DNA of 64,000 nt from Mesaphorura yosii (lineage: Eukaryota > Arthropoda > Collembola > Poduromorpha > Tullbergiidae): contig WIXG01000176.1 in the NCBI GenBank assembly GCA_009869945.1, positions 62,001 to 126,000 on the forward strand. The letters run 5' to 3'. Shown here piece after piece: positions 30,301 through 39,063 of this stretch (positions are counted from its first letter, which is position 1; each line of letters starts with the position of its first letter). A program made the position numbers and the translations under genes. The notes under the pieces were generated by a model that saw only the letters and a list, made by a program, of their open reading frames with translations, was not told where the DNA came from and searched no databases.

Positions 30301-30596
30301 AACCATCACGGTGTTGCTTGGTATGAATGACTCATATAGACTATGCACTAAGTAATAATTAATTCTGCTTCAGTTTCTTGCACATGCCACTTAATAAATT
30401 AAACCAGGAACGCTCACTACGTGATTGAGGCGAATCTACGCTGAAGATGATGATGAGTAATGTGATGGTTGGTCTCCAGATTGTCATGCATGAAATTATA
30501 AAAGGGATCTTACCTTTGAAAAAGATCTCGAATCTGCTCTTCTCGGACATTTTCAGGTAGATTTCCAATCCACAAATGCCTTGTTTCTCTAACCAT
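1..30596 (-). CDS. spen: Split ends (Spen/SHARP family) RNA-binding transcriptional corepressor, N-terminal ~919 residues; 3' part beyond left edge
   Basis: Spen proteins are very large nuclear proteins with N-terminal RRMs that bind RNA and a C-terminal SPOC domain that recruits corepressors. Thirteen coding exons can be joined on the minus strand with consistent phases: 30596-30514, 7353-6850, 5777-5637, 5547-5350, 5245-5036, 4617-4435, 2343-1966, 1891-1768, 1701-1632, 1561-1503, 968-828, 740-469 and 396-1 (open). The start MVRETRHLWIGNLPENVREE matches the vertebrate SPEN start almost exactly. RRM1 is followed by an RS/Gly/His-rich linker, then RRM2 (STDTSLKDGLFHEYKKHGKV, nearly identical to human), RRM3 (VLINGL) and RRM4 (LLLDG, LHVDFAS). 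After RRM4 comes a Ser/Asp/Glu-rich tail. The SPOC domain is not in the window. Every join is GT-AG. Family assignment is firm; exon edges are read by eye. An alternative 5' exon is listed separately. Confidence 0.93.
469..740 (-). CDS. spen: spen exon: end of RRM4 and following linker
   Basis: 272 bases from TTTTGACAG to CACAG|GTAAAG. The frame reads ISSAQTASRELRSWVINRKH, then LHVDFASSVC, which aligns to the end of SPEN RRM4. A Ser-rich segment follows (SNVSSPRGIGSLSPTS). Confidence 0.92.
828..968 (-). CDS. spen: spen exon: first part of RRM4
   Basis: 141 bases in phase 0-0 after TTTTTTACAG, ending TCG|GTGAGT. It encodes PPSSSLLLDGTANVTEKQVD, then QYGAIKQVIMD and LALVQFES, matching SPEN RRM4. 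Confidence 0.92.
1111..1369 (+). pseudogene. Small coding-like unit on the opposite strand inside a spen intron, apparently frameshifted
   Basis: This lies in the 534 bp spen intron between the exons at 1503 and 968. ATG 1111 opens MDSGRCNLQCKLENCHK and a cysteine-rich stretch that stops at a TGA near 1233. The +1 frame, open from 1112 to a TAA at 1367-1369, reads LSPEEKRAAVKLAEKNMSL, then CAKPNCSVGHNPRKRKYYGK and more. Either half looks coding, and a one-base shift would make a roughly 85-residue Cys- and Lys-rich protein. It could be a retrocopy fragment, a small nested gene with a sequencing error, or chance. No family is recognised. Confidence 0.3.
1503..1561 (-). CDS. spen: spen exon: end of RRM3
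   Basis: 59 bases between ACTATTAG and GTAAGC. They encode AQWGRYVFKSREARISFYKT, the position of the last RRM3 strand. Length and phase (1 to 0) are exactly what the neighbours need. The same bases resemble tRNA A and B boxes by chance. Confidence 0.85.
1632..1701 (-). CDS. spen: spen exon: middle of RRM3
   Basis: 70 bases from AATTCAG to G|GTTAGT. It encodes DIRRIGANTHAVCEFVDIAS, the RNP1 strand and start of helix 2 of RRM3. Neighbouring introns are 66 and 70 bp. Confidence 0.9.
1768..1891 (-). CDS. spen: spen exon: first part of RRM3
   Basis: 124 bases starting in phase 2 after GTTTGCAG and ending GTG|GTAAGT. It encodes LTEDDL, then RNP2 VLINGL and helix 1 (TSQELRQAFEQYGDIV). It corresponds to RRM3 of SPEN. 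Confidence 0.92.
1966..2343 (-). CDS. spen: spen exon: RRM2
   Basis: 378 bases in phase 2-2. After SVNSGSGHHHHSSSSH the frame gives a full RRM2: RNP2 IRIRNL, STDTSLKDGLFHEYKKHGKV, RNP1 RYAIVVF and FFGCKIQVSPY. This is the most conserved part of the gene and fixes the Spen assignment. Confidence 0.95.
2344..4434. other. spen intron, 2.1 kb
   Basis: The flanking exons join in phase (AG|T gives Ser), so no coding exon is required here. Overlapping open frames on both strands around 3.67-4.1 kb are not convincingly coding. I see no repeat or RNA gene. Confidence 0.6.
4435..4617 (-). CDS. spen: spen exon: Ser/Pro/Arg-rich linker
   Basis: 183 bases in phase 2-2 after an acceptor CAG at 4618-4620, ending CCCAG|GTATGC. 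The frame reads YSRSQLVSRPADSSRHH, then poly-Ser, then HSPSRSPSSTKSYSP. It has no start codon, so a start-to-stop search misses the correct frame. Confidence 0.85.
5036..5245 (-). CDS. spen: spen exon: RS-rich linker
   Basis: 210 bases in phase 2-2 between TTCCAG and GTAAGC. It encodes SVSESGSSDRGSSAGSRSRS and more RS dipeptides, typical of the linker between RRM1 and RRM2 in Spen proteins. Confidence 0.88.
5350..5547 (-). CDS. spen: spen exon: Asn/Ser/Pro-rich linker
   Basis: 198 bases in phase 2-2 between CTCAATAG and GTTAAT. It encodes NFNRMSNNWNYQNENRF, then a Ser/Pro-rich stretch ending RHKSR. Flanking introns are 89 and 104 bp. Confidence 0.87.
5637..5777 (-). CDS. spen: spen exon: Arg/Gly/His-rich linker
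   Basis: 141 bases in phase 2-2 between TTCCAG and GTAAGC. It encodes QSEDSSHFYEQQPK followed by an RGR/HPRGRRDH-rich stretch. The phase agrees with both neighbours. Confidence 0.85.
5778..6849. other. spen intron, 1.1 kb
   Basis: The flanking exons are phase-compatible (GG|G). No coding or repeat signal is seen in it. Confidence 0.6.
6850..7353 (-). CDS. spen: spen exon: second half of RRM1 and start of linker
   Basis: The acceptor TTTGCAG precedes 504 coding bases; the donor is GG|GTAAGC. It encodes QGRVQSVKLV, a Ser/Asn/Gly-rich insertion inside RRM1, then ATVSFIDIRSAAKA (RNP1 strand and helix 2) and LHIKYYEPNS, matching the end of SPEN RRM1. An Ala/Ser/Thr/Asn-rich linker follows. Confidence 0.9.
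7676..8388 (-). CDS. spen: Alternative 5' coding exon of spen (or nested gene), 237 residues
   Basis: A frame opens at ATG 8388, with an in-frame TAA upstream and no acceptor between them, so it behaves as a first exon. It ends TACCG|GTACAA in phase 2, the same phase as the distant spen exon 1, and therefore splices in frame to 7353. The product is low-complexity and hydrophilic: charged at the N terminus, Asn/Ser/His-rich in the middle, with PPEPSPRPHSR and many Arg and Tyr near the end. No domain is recognised and there is no RNP2, so the joined protein would carry only the second half of RRM1. An alternative promoter is the simplest reading. Without splicing the frame continues to a stop at 7531, so a nested independent gene is also possible. 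Confidence 0.6.
8389..30513. other. Large first intron of spen (22 kb upstream of the alternative exon)
   Basis: The whole stretch lacks a recognisable protein, RNA gene or long tandem repeat. The longest open frames (13155-13502, 17496-17963 and 24115-24540, all plus strand) look like chance. They show no domain and several frames overlap. Short trinucleotide runs occur, such as four GAC repeats near 21178. Such an intron in an otherwise compact region could hold enhancers and the alternative promoter just above 8388, but I cannot point to defined sites. Confidence 0.5.
30514..30596 (-). CDS. spen: spen coding exon 1: start codon and first half of RRM1
   Basis: ATG at 30596-30594 followed by 83 coding bases ending CAAAG|GTAAGA. 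It encodes RNP2 (LWIGNL) and the first helix of RRM1. It ends in phase 2 and joins the exon at 7353 as LFQR-QGRVQSVKL, which rebuilds the RRM exactly as in vertebrate SPEN. It lies 23 kb upstream of the next coding exon, so a short-intron gene model would miss it. Confidence 0.93.
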
Positions 30597-33500
30597 ATTA
30601 TATCAAGAAGGGTTCTTGTACCAGGCTCCTTTCTTCGGTCCTGTGAACTTTCTCGTCCTTGAGTTCACTTGAGAGTTGGCTAAGTTGGCTTCAGTTTTAC
30701 GGAGTAAACATACACGCACCTTATTTAATTGGGTATATGACTTAAGCAATCTAAGCGGGTGTAATTAGCCAATTCATAGTCAAATTTTCAATGATAGTTC
30801 GTGAAATAAGAGTTTGTTTCATTTCTCTTATGAATAATTCAGGATAAACATATCATGGAAGGTTGTATGATGGTTGGAGAAATCCAGACACAGCCGTCAA
30901 ACAGCGTTTGAATTATTAATCGTTCTCGGTCTCGTACAAATGTAATCAATCCACTTTCGACTTTCCACGGTACGAATGTACGGATCCAATTAATCCATCA
31001 GCGACGACGTCGATGTTATGTTTCCATCGTTTATAAGTTATTTCTCCTCAACTCAATAGCCCATCTCTTACCCAGTCAAGTCAGAGTTTCGCGTTCCTCG
31101 GTGGGTCACTCCATGATTAAGATTTCTCATTGATGGATCAATGTCATCGTTCGTTAAACTTGAAGTTCCAACGTACCAGTTCTGGGTCGGGTTATAAAAG
31201 TCATAATATTTTGCGCTCACAATGATCCAAATGCGAAGACGAAGTAGTATGGATGACGAATTTACACTCAGAACTGAATAAGGATAAATCTTGAAGAACG
31301 CTGAGTACTGGTAACTAATTACAATTTACTACCAAACTCCGATTCTATTTCACACTCAAAATCGAATCGAATCGCTTCAGCTCACTTGCGTTGCAATTAG
31401 CAGGGAACTTTATTAACCATAAATACGCGTACTTACTTTAAAATCTATTTAATAAGCACACTCACACACTTTTTTACTTGTCCTTCTAGCAATAATAAAC
31501 AATAAAAATTCTTCTCTTCGTGTAGAAGAGCACATCACTTGGGCCGTCGCTGGTCGCTCGTCTTCTTTTGATTCCTCTCGTGTGTCTGGCCACAATTTCA
31601 GAGCCCGTACGTAGAGAATGCATTTACTTTATCTACGTGCCCGTGTACATTGTACGTACGCGTACGTTAAATTGGAAGCCTAACCCAGTCCCAACGCTTG
31701 CCTGTGCTTCGCGTTTGCTCGCTGCATGTTATTATTTTAGAAATTTTTTATACCATGTACTCTCTGAAGGCAATACCAATTTTGTTATTATTATCATACC
31801 GTAGCTGAAGCATAGTGTATGTACCATAAACTCTAGCACAGTGAGCAGTGATGTTGAAGAGAGCTCTGGCCTACGGCAGTTAGATAGTCGTCCCATATCT
31901 AAATGGTATATTGGTATTATAGGCACGTAATAATATGCGTCGTGCCGGAGCCCGTGTCTGTGCCTTGGTCGTAGTCGTAGCCGTAGCCAACTTCGTTCGC
32001 ATCATGTGAATAGTGAATTTATACACAAAAAACTTTCAAAATGGTTTCTTTGAGAATCCATAGCAGCAAAATCAGAATCCACGCCCTCAACAGCTTTAGG
32101 TACCATATAGCCACAGCTGCAGCGTTTGCCCGGGATCTCCACCGTGTACGCGCAAGCTGGCGAATTCTGGGGCTTTTGCTGGTGTGGAGCCCCCATCAAT
32201 AATAGAGCAGAGTTGCACTTCTCATCTGTATTCACCGTTCGTATGGGTCGCTGTGCAATAGCACTGAATGAAAGCTGTACAACTCTCTACATCAAATTCT
32301 GAACAAATCCTCGTGCCATTGCCGTGGTTTGGTGCTCAGTACGGGCATTGTTGGAGTAACCAACGTTGGACCGCCTCTTTTTAGCTGTAGGGTGAGTCAT
32401 TCCAAGAAATAAGCCGTGTAGATCTATCTCGACGAGACCCACCACCGCACCAGCAAGCAGCCTCGGCCTGTGCTGCTGCAGTGCACAATAAAAACTCGTA
32501 TTCGTTGTGTCTATTGTCTGTCTCCGCCGAGCTGAAGCTGACTGACACTCTGACTTTGAGTGAAGTGAATTGAAGTGCTCGCTCGCGTACGAGTATTCGA
32601 GATCCTATTAAATTTTTCCCTCGTATTTTGCAGCAGAGCATGGCGATGGCATGGGCCTGCATGTAAAGGAAAGGGTACGCGTACGAGATTAGTAATCGAT
32701 GACAACAATGCTGCACCACACCACGCAAGCAACAATTCAGCAAAAACAACAAGGATATAGCCAGCGCAGCGTCAACGCATTGTAAATGGGCATTGTATGA
32801 CTGGGAAATTGTGATTGTACGCAGCGTATCGAGTTTCACAACAATGGAATGCAAGGCAAAACGCAAAAGTAATGCAGCAGCTCGAATACGACTGCGACAA
32901 CACGAGGGATTTCGAGTGAAACGTTCAACACACTCGAATTTGTTTTAGGATGGACTTTCCTCGCATGAAATTCACGCCCTGGGAAGTGAAAATATGACAG
33001 CACAAAACAGTATGAAAAACGCGACTGGAATATTGGCCATTGGCAATCAGAACGAGATTCAGCTTGGCTGGTCAAATGTTAATGTTAATTTGCAACACAG
33101 CTACACGATTTGACACAACTTTTGGACTTCTGTCATCCCGTAGAATCACGTTGAATCACGGCCCATTTTCATGCTCGATATTCTTCCTGCCAAAGTCACT
33201 CTTGGAACTTGGTATTTGGAATAACTTAATCTTTTACGATCAGTGGTATTGCAATAATTTCATAATTTGTGCATTAACATTTTATTCGACGAGTTTGCGA
33301 AATTTGCGATTTCACTTGTAGAAGATTGCATAGACGTTTATTGCTTTGAAATTAAAATAACAGCGTAATGCGTAATGGTAATATTAATAATGCCAGTATG
33401 GAGTAGGTAGATGTGGATTGAGGGCTGAAAAGTTGGAGTTAAAATTGCGATTTTGAATTTCAAAACGACGATCACAGCACAATGATTTCTAGAACAGAAG

Positions 33501-34102
33501 GATTGCTATTTGCAATTCGCATTTTGCACATCGAATGAAGAATAAAGCACAAAGTTTTACATGGCCTGACTATTGTACACATCGCGACATCTTCTTTCCT
33601 TCAGGAATGACTTGAAAATTTTTTCATTCTTTGTTCTCAATTCGATTGTAGTCGTATACTCTTGAATAATACTGGTTTTGGAAATATAATCACAAATTAC
33701 GCACGAATCTGAAGGATAAAAGGAATCTACGTTAAAGACCGTTAAAACCTACACGTCACTTTTTCAAATGCATTGGAATTTCAGAATAAGAAACTAGGCG
33801 TTTGCATCCAACAAAGTTGGATTGACTAATATTTCATTCAACTGGCACTAAAGTAATACCTGATTCATGATTCTCATTCTCAATTCTCCAAATTCCCTAT
33901 CACAAAATCATAATACACAGTCTACGCGTTTAATTGTAGTCTACACCGACATCGAAATGCAATTTAACCGTCGTCGGAATCGGAAATTGAATAAATACTT
34001 ACACTTAAACAAGCGAAAGTACTTCCGACTCCGTCACTCCAATGCGCCATGCCAGATGCCATGATTCGAGAAGGTCCACAGGGCGCTCCAGTCTCCACCT
34101 GT
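30597..34102. other. Intergenic region upstream of spen; expected to hold its promoter
   Basis: No gene is recognised. The region 31.5-32.8 kb is locally richer in GC and CpG, as expected near a promoter. It contains overlapping open frames, including a 161-codon frame on the minus strand (32866-32381), which I judge accidental. A 24-codon plus-strand frame at about 31935 has a signal-peptide-like valine/alanine core but ends at once. Confidence 0.4.
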
Positions 34103-35860
34103 CTAATCATCAGCAAAGACTAGTTCCATCGACTCCACAAATTCCTGCCTGATCTTCGATGTTGGGAACTCAAACACATGTATACTTTCTTGCTCCTCTT
34201 CCACTAGTTGATAAATTCCAAGTCTTTTTCCATGCTCAGTAATTTCCGTCCACTGTTTGGTTTCCGCCTCCGTTTGTGGTTCCAAAAATGTTCCTACAGT
34301 CCCAAGCACTCGGCTCACTTTAAACACTCGCAATTCGCTGAGTGTGCACATCTTCCGAAACACTGGAATCGTAATTCCGTAGCCCAAATAATCACCCACA
34401 TCAATTAGTGATAGCTCTCGGAGATTAGTGAGTGCAAGCCCGTCGGCCGTATCACAGAAATTCATCAAATCGGGAGTGGGCACACTGCAACCTTGTACGT
34501 GAAGATGTTTAATACTTCTTGGTAGTTGCCATCCGTCAACACCTGCACCGTACTTTCGAACTCCGTCGCAATCTAGCACGACACAAACTACTGTCGGGAT
34601 GCACTGAAACACAAATTCCTCAAGGCATGTGCTGTGAAGAAGTGACGAATCCAAACCAACTGTGCGTTCGGTCAGTTGAACATTGAAACATTTCACAGAT
34701 CGCAGTGTTCCAGCAGACATTTTGATTGCCTTGATGTATGTGTTCACATTAACTCCGTAGTAATTCACGCACAAATTCACCAACGAGTCTTGCACACCGA
34801 GTAATTTGTCGTAAATGGGATGCACGCTTGACTGGCTGACGTTATCAGAGATTTGCAGCGACCTCAACCTGAGACGCAGTAGATTCTTCATGTTAATTTC
34901 TTTGAGATCATCTTCAGTAATTTCATTTGCAGAGTGACAGGAACAATTTAACTCAAGTGACGACAATGTTTTATGATGCCGTCCGAGCCAGTTGAATAAG
35001 TGCTTCCAGTTTTGAGAACTGGACACGCTGAAGCAAAGCCTCACCCGCTTCAGTGCAGGAAATACAAATTTTCCATTTCCAATGATGGTGTCAAATATGG
35101 AACTTCTTAAACTCTGGCGCTCCGAAAAACAATGAATTCCGATTTCAAGCTGCTTCAAGGATTTTAGCTGTTCGAAGATTACACTGTAATCTTGATCTGC
35201 TTCGAAGTGCTTGTCCAGATTCAGCAGAGTATAGAAGGCCAAACTTTCTATTTTGGTGAAAGTAGTGAGGATATTCTTCACATTTTCCGACGATGTTGGA
35301 GCAAACACGATTTTCTTTAGCAAACTGGGACTGGAAAGCTGTGGCAGAGTAAAGTTGCGCATACATCGAAACTCACATGAACGAACGCGCAATTTGCATA
35401 ACTCTTCCAACGCGTTTGGCTCCTGCTCATCTTTAAAGATGACATGAAACGTGGCCAATGTGTCCACATTTTCACACCACTCTTTGTTCACCAAACGATG
35501 TGTTATCAATTCATTCTGTGGAATGTATTCAAATACGTGTGACCAAATCTGCAATTAAAGAAGCCATTATCACGGTCATATCACATTTCTCCGTCCATCC
35601 AAGTTAGCCCGGTTCAAAGCCAACAAACCCCGAAAGAACTATGCGTCCATCCAACTTGTTCGGACGTCGGACAGCATGAATTCTGCTGTATATTTTATTT
35701 AGTGCTTAAGAAAGCAAAGAAGGGAAGATGTTACCTCTTTTGGCAGATTAAGAAGGGGTGACTTATCCGTAAGTTCTTTGCATGTTCCATTTTGTGTCTT
35801 ACAGTAGGTTTCATCATGAATTCTTCGTAGTTTTGCCGGTGGCCTTCCAATATCACCCAT
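34103..35860 (-). CDS. F-box protein with leucine-rich C-terminal region, 523 residues
   Basis: Two exons: 35860-35735 (42 codons from ATG 35860) and 35548-34103 (stop TAG). They join in phase 0 at AAAGAG|GTAACA ... AATTGCAG|ATTTGG. The joint rebuilds an F-box, LLNLPKE-IWSHVFEYIPQN followed by RLVNKEW, at about residues 36-66. F-box proteins use this motif to bind Skp1 in SCF ubiquitin ligases. The remaining ~450 residues are rich in Leu-x-Leu strands (LRLRLRSLQIS, LRELSLIDVG), consistent with degenerate leucine-rich repeats that choose a substrate. I cannot name the subfamily. A strong donor (GTAAGT at about 36540, minus) and an acceptor near 35945 suggest a 5' UTR intron. Exon 1 is also open in a second frame (see findings). 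The F-box is clear; the exact start is less so. Confidence 0.8.
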
Positions 35861-37378
35861 AATATAATTGCTTCAAGGCCAAGCTCACTCCGGAACTCCG
35901 GCTTCACGATCCACCGATTTAAAAACGACGAAATCTGAGGCTGCATACAAAACACAATGTAGTACCCGTTGTTTTATATGCTTATCTTAGCAGAGCGAAT
36001 TTAAAGCTTTTTAATGTACCTACCTACCTTCCGACTGTAGATAAGTACTTTAGTATATGCTTAGAATAATGGTGGCGAATGGCGATGGCGCCGCTGGCCT
36101 CTTCAGTTTCAGTTGATAGAAAACCAAACCTAGAAGGAAATAGATAAAGTGCTTCCTTAGCTGATTAATCATTAACCATTAATAACATTGGACGTACAAC
36201 AATCAATACCCATTTAGTATGCGCATCATAAAAGAGTATACCTGTGAAATAAGAAGTAACTTACATAAATCAGTCCATAATCACAAGAAGAGAAGTGGAA
36301 CCGATAATCCGTTAATTAAATCAGGTAACCTTAATTCAAGTATCTGCTTCTGCTTCCACACCATTAAATTAATTCTAAAACTGCTGTTACAACCACTTCG
36401 TAGTGCATGTATGCATCACTGGCACTGATTACTGTTCATTCAATACTACTTCACTTTTAAAGCCTGCTTTCTCAGTTAATTATAATTATTAGGAATTAAA
36501 ACGAAGAGGTCCCAGCCCCAGCCGCTAACCTTTCTAACTTACCACTGAGCAAACAATATTAAAATGAGATTTTAGTAGTCTAATTTCTTTCTTCTCTTCC
36601 TCGCTGGGATCGTGGGATCTCCCTGAATAGGTAATGGAATATTCGCTTTAGCCTGTGCGTCCTGTTTCGCCAAGTGAAGCTGAAGGTGAGCAAGCTGAGG
36701 AAAGCGACATCAATGCGTACACAAAAGAGACGTCAATTTCAAATGATCAAATGGAGAAGAACCGAGGCAAAGATTTCTAGATTTCGACTGTTTCTGTGCT
36801 TGTGCCTTACTATCTCCATTGCATTGTCAAAAGACAAAGACCACCTACGACAGTTAAAACCAACACGGCCAAGTTTTTTCCACAGCCAAACCGAGTAAAG
36901 GCTTATTACCTTCAATTAACGAATAATTCATGTGTGAAAATGAATGGAAAGGTTCAATCGTACACGTATCGCCCACATTATTGTCTTTTACTTCAAAATA
37001 TTTTAAAATCTATAAATAATTGCGATCATCGAATAAAATGTAAAAATATGTTTAATGTTGGTAAACTGAATTTGGACATGAAAGTTGATAATTGGTAAGG
37101 ATGAGCCGTACCTTTTACAGCTTTTCGTGAAAATTGTGCGCCATTTTTCAGCTCCTAATTGCACTTTCAGTTCAGGAAGCGTACATAGTTTACTTAGAAT
37201 TACATCTGTTAAGTTTAACATAGTAAACATTCTCTTTGAAATGGTTTTCCGAGATTTCTCGAGTCAGATAGTCACGAAAATGTTGATTACAAGTATTCAG
37301 TACATAATTTTCAATATTGTTTCATGATGAATTGATTTCAATTATAATTTATCTATACTAATTTAAGTCCAGCGTACG
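35861..37378. other. Gap between the F-box gene and the LysM gene
   Basis: It probably holds 5' UTR of the F-box gene (minus strand, to about 36.6 kb) and one plus-strand terminal-exon candidate at 36652-36780. An AATAAA lies near 37034 on the plus strand. Nothing else is recognised. Confidence 0.4.
36652..36780 (+). CDS. Candidate terminal coding exon of an unidentified plus-strand gene
   Basis: After the acceptor-like ATTCGCTTTAG the frame runs 42 codons to TAG at 36778-36780. It reads PVRPVSPSEAEGEQAEESD, then INAYTKETSISNDQMEKNR. The acidic, hydrophilic composition is typical of a protein tail and unlike translated AT-rich noncoding DNA. An AATAAA about 250 bases downstream could end the transcript. 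I could not find a phase-compatible upstream exon, and it would overlap the 5' end of the minus-strand F-box gene. No family is recognised. Confidence 0.35.
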   Translation, partial: PVRPVSPSEAEGEQAEESDINAYTKETSISNDQMEKNRGKDF

Positions 37379-38404
37379 TCAGGAATCATATTCCGCTTCA
37401 AACCTCTTGACGGCTGAATGTTGCGAGGAAGACAGTGACTGTTTACTTATATCCAGAGGCGACCTTGATGAACTTACATCAGTTTGATTGGAAACAGCAG
37501 AATGATTGGAGTTTTCATGCTCAAATATATGTTCTTGAAACAGGAACAATAAAATTGGGAAAAGTATTATAAATCCTAAGCAGGGCACGAGTAAATGCCA
37601 CCATTTCAGAGTTGAACCTTTTCTTCTAACTAGTTGGGGCTGATCTGAAGCTGAAAACCAAAGGAAAAATAATTACTGAATAATTCCACCATCTTTTGCG
37701 ATATAACATGGCAAAGTCACAAATGCTTACTCTCGTCATTGGATCCATTTAAAATTGGAGAATTTGCAGCTACAACGTCAGCCTTTTCGCGAAGTTCTTG
37801 CAGGAAATTGTCTTTGGTGTTCAGGTACACCGTCATTAATTCATTGGCATTGATTTCTGACTGACTGCCACTGGTGTCCTCGAATATTAGACCAGGACTG
37901 ATGTTGATTGAGTGCGACGAAGTCGATGGAAGTCCTCTACCGTAATTACTTGAAGTCGAAGCCACAACTTGGTCATCTACGTTTATGAGAATTCCTCGTG
38001 ACGGCACTTTTATTGTACGTCGCGCATGCAGCTCATGCTCGGTATAAATATGATTCAACTTCTTGATCTCAGCAACCTGTAACAGACATGAATTAATATA
38101 AAGAAGATCAAGATTTAATTCACAACATTTGGTAGAAAAATTAAGCAGGGGTACTTACGGTTGTATTGTACAGAAGTGCCAGACCAGCAAGAGTGTCAGT
38201 CTCCAGCACGATTCTTTCGATATGCTCGGTTCTTCGACTGTGATGGTAACTTCCGAAACCCTGGTGGCTGCCACTTCCGCTTGATACTCCTCTGCCCTTG
38301 TTCTTACTGGACTGCTTAAAGAGCAACGACTTCAGCTCCTGCTCGTACCCTTCGTCAGTGTGCCTGTCATATTTTACGGAGCTTCCAACGTCGTTTCGTT
38401 TCAT
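37379..38404 (-). CDS. LysM domain single-pass membrane protein (LYSMD3/4-like), 287 residues
   Basis: Three exons: 38404-38159, 38076-37731 and 37650-37379 (stop TGA). Phases agree (ACC|GTAAGT; A|GTAAGC with A+CT giving Thr). The LysM domain spans about residues 61-109: ERIVLETDTLAGLALLYNTT, then VAEIKKLNHIY and RRTIKVPSR. The hydrophilic N-terminal half has a Gly/Ser-rich stretch. One hydrophobic segment lies near residues 216-235 (LVPCLGFIILFPILLFLF) and is preceded by basic VRRKGS. A short Ser-rich tail follows. This LysM-then-single-TM layout matches animal LYSMD3/LYSMD4, Golgi/plasma-membrane proteins; LysM folds generally bind N-acetylglucosamine polymers. Topology and ligand here are inferred from the family. 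It is divergent from the SPRYD3-like gene. Confidence 0.88.
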
Positions 38405-39063
38405 GGCAGCTGGGAGGAGCTGAGCTCCTATGCCCTACTTTCCGTCTTCGTTCTGTCCAGCTGACATCAATCTGCTGCAGTGATTCCCCATAAACTTTTC
38501 CATGTTCTTTTTACCCGAGAGCTGACAAAGAACAATTCTTGCCGTGTTTGTTGACCACACACCACGAATTTTGTGACTTCTGAATCACATTAATTAATTT
38601 AATCTTAGTGAATGTGGCAATAATGCAGATTGAGTAATATTTACTTTTGAATCGAGTACAAGGAACCGCTCCTGATGACAACTCATAAAATTCCACGCAG
38701 CTACGCAAGCAAATAGCAAAGATCGTGCACGAAAGTCGCAAATGGAACAGATGATAGAGTGGCAGTTCTGAATTTCTCAGTAAAATTTTTGTTGACGTAC
38801 TCCTTCGTGTGCCGAATTCTTGGACGCAATCACAAACACGTCACAGTGCAGGATAATGTTGACAGTGAAATTAATTTTGTGCTTGTGAATATCGAAACGT
38901 AAATATTAGAATGTTGAACCTATGTTCACATTAGATAAGGTTGACGTTGAGAATTGAGAAAGCATCAAGCAGGTCCGAAGGAGTGAGGAATTGTTGAAGG
39001 ACGTGGACGCCTGAAACCACGCGAGACTCATTCACATGTATTTGATTGTTGTCAAATTATAAA
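38405..39063. promoter_or_regulatory. Head-to-head intergenic region between LysM and SPRYD3-like genes
   Basis: Start codons of the two divergent genes are 659 bases apart, so both promoters must lie here or in unseen 5' UTR introns. I see no TATA box or other motif I would name. A 76-codon minus-strand frame (38741-38511) looks accidental. Confidence 0.5.

Noticed and set aside
31935-32009. 24-codon plus-strand frame resembling a signal peptide
   Set aside because: It ends at once and no following exon could be joined; the antisense strand is equally open.
32381-32866. 161-codon minus-strand frame upstream of spen
   Set aside because: It lies in a GC-richer stretch with several overlapping frames, has no domain, and is Cys/His/Leu-rich without pattern.
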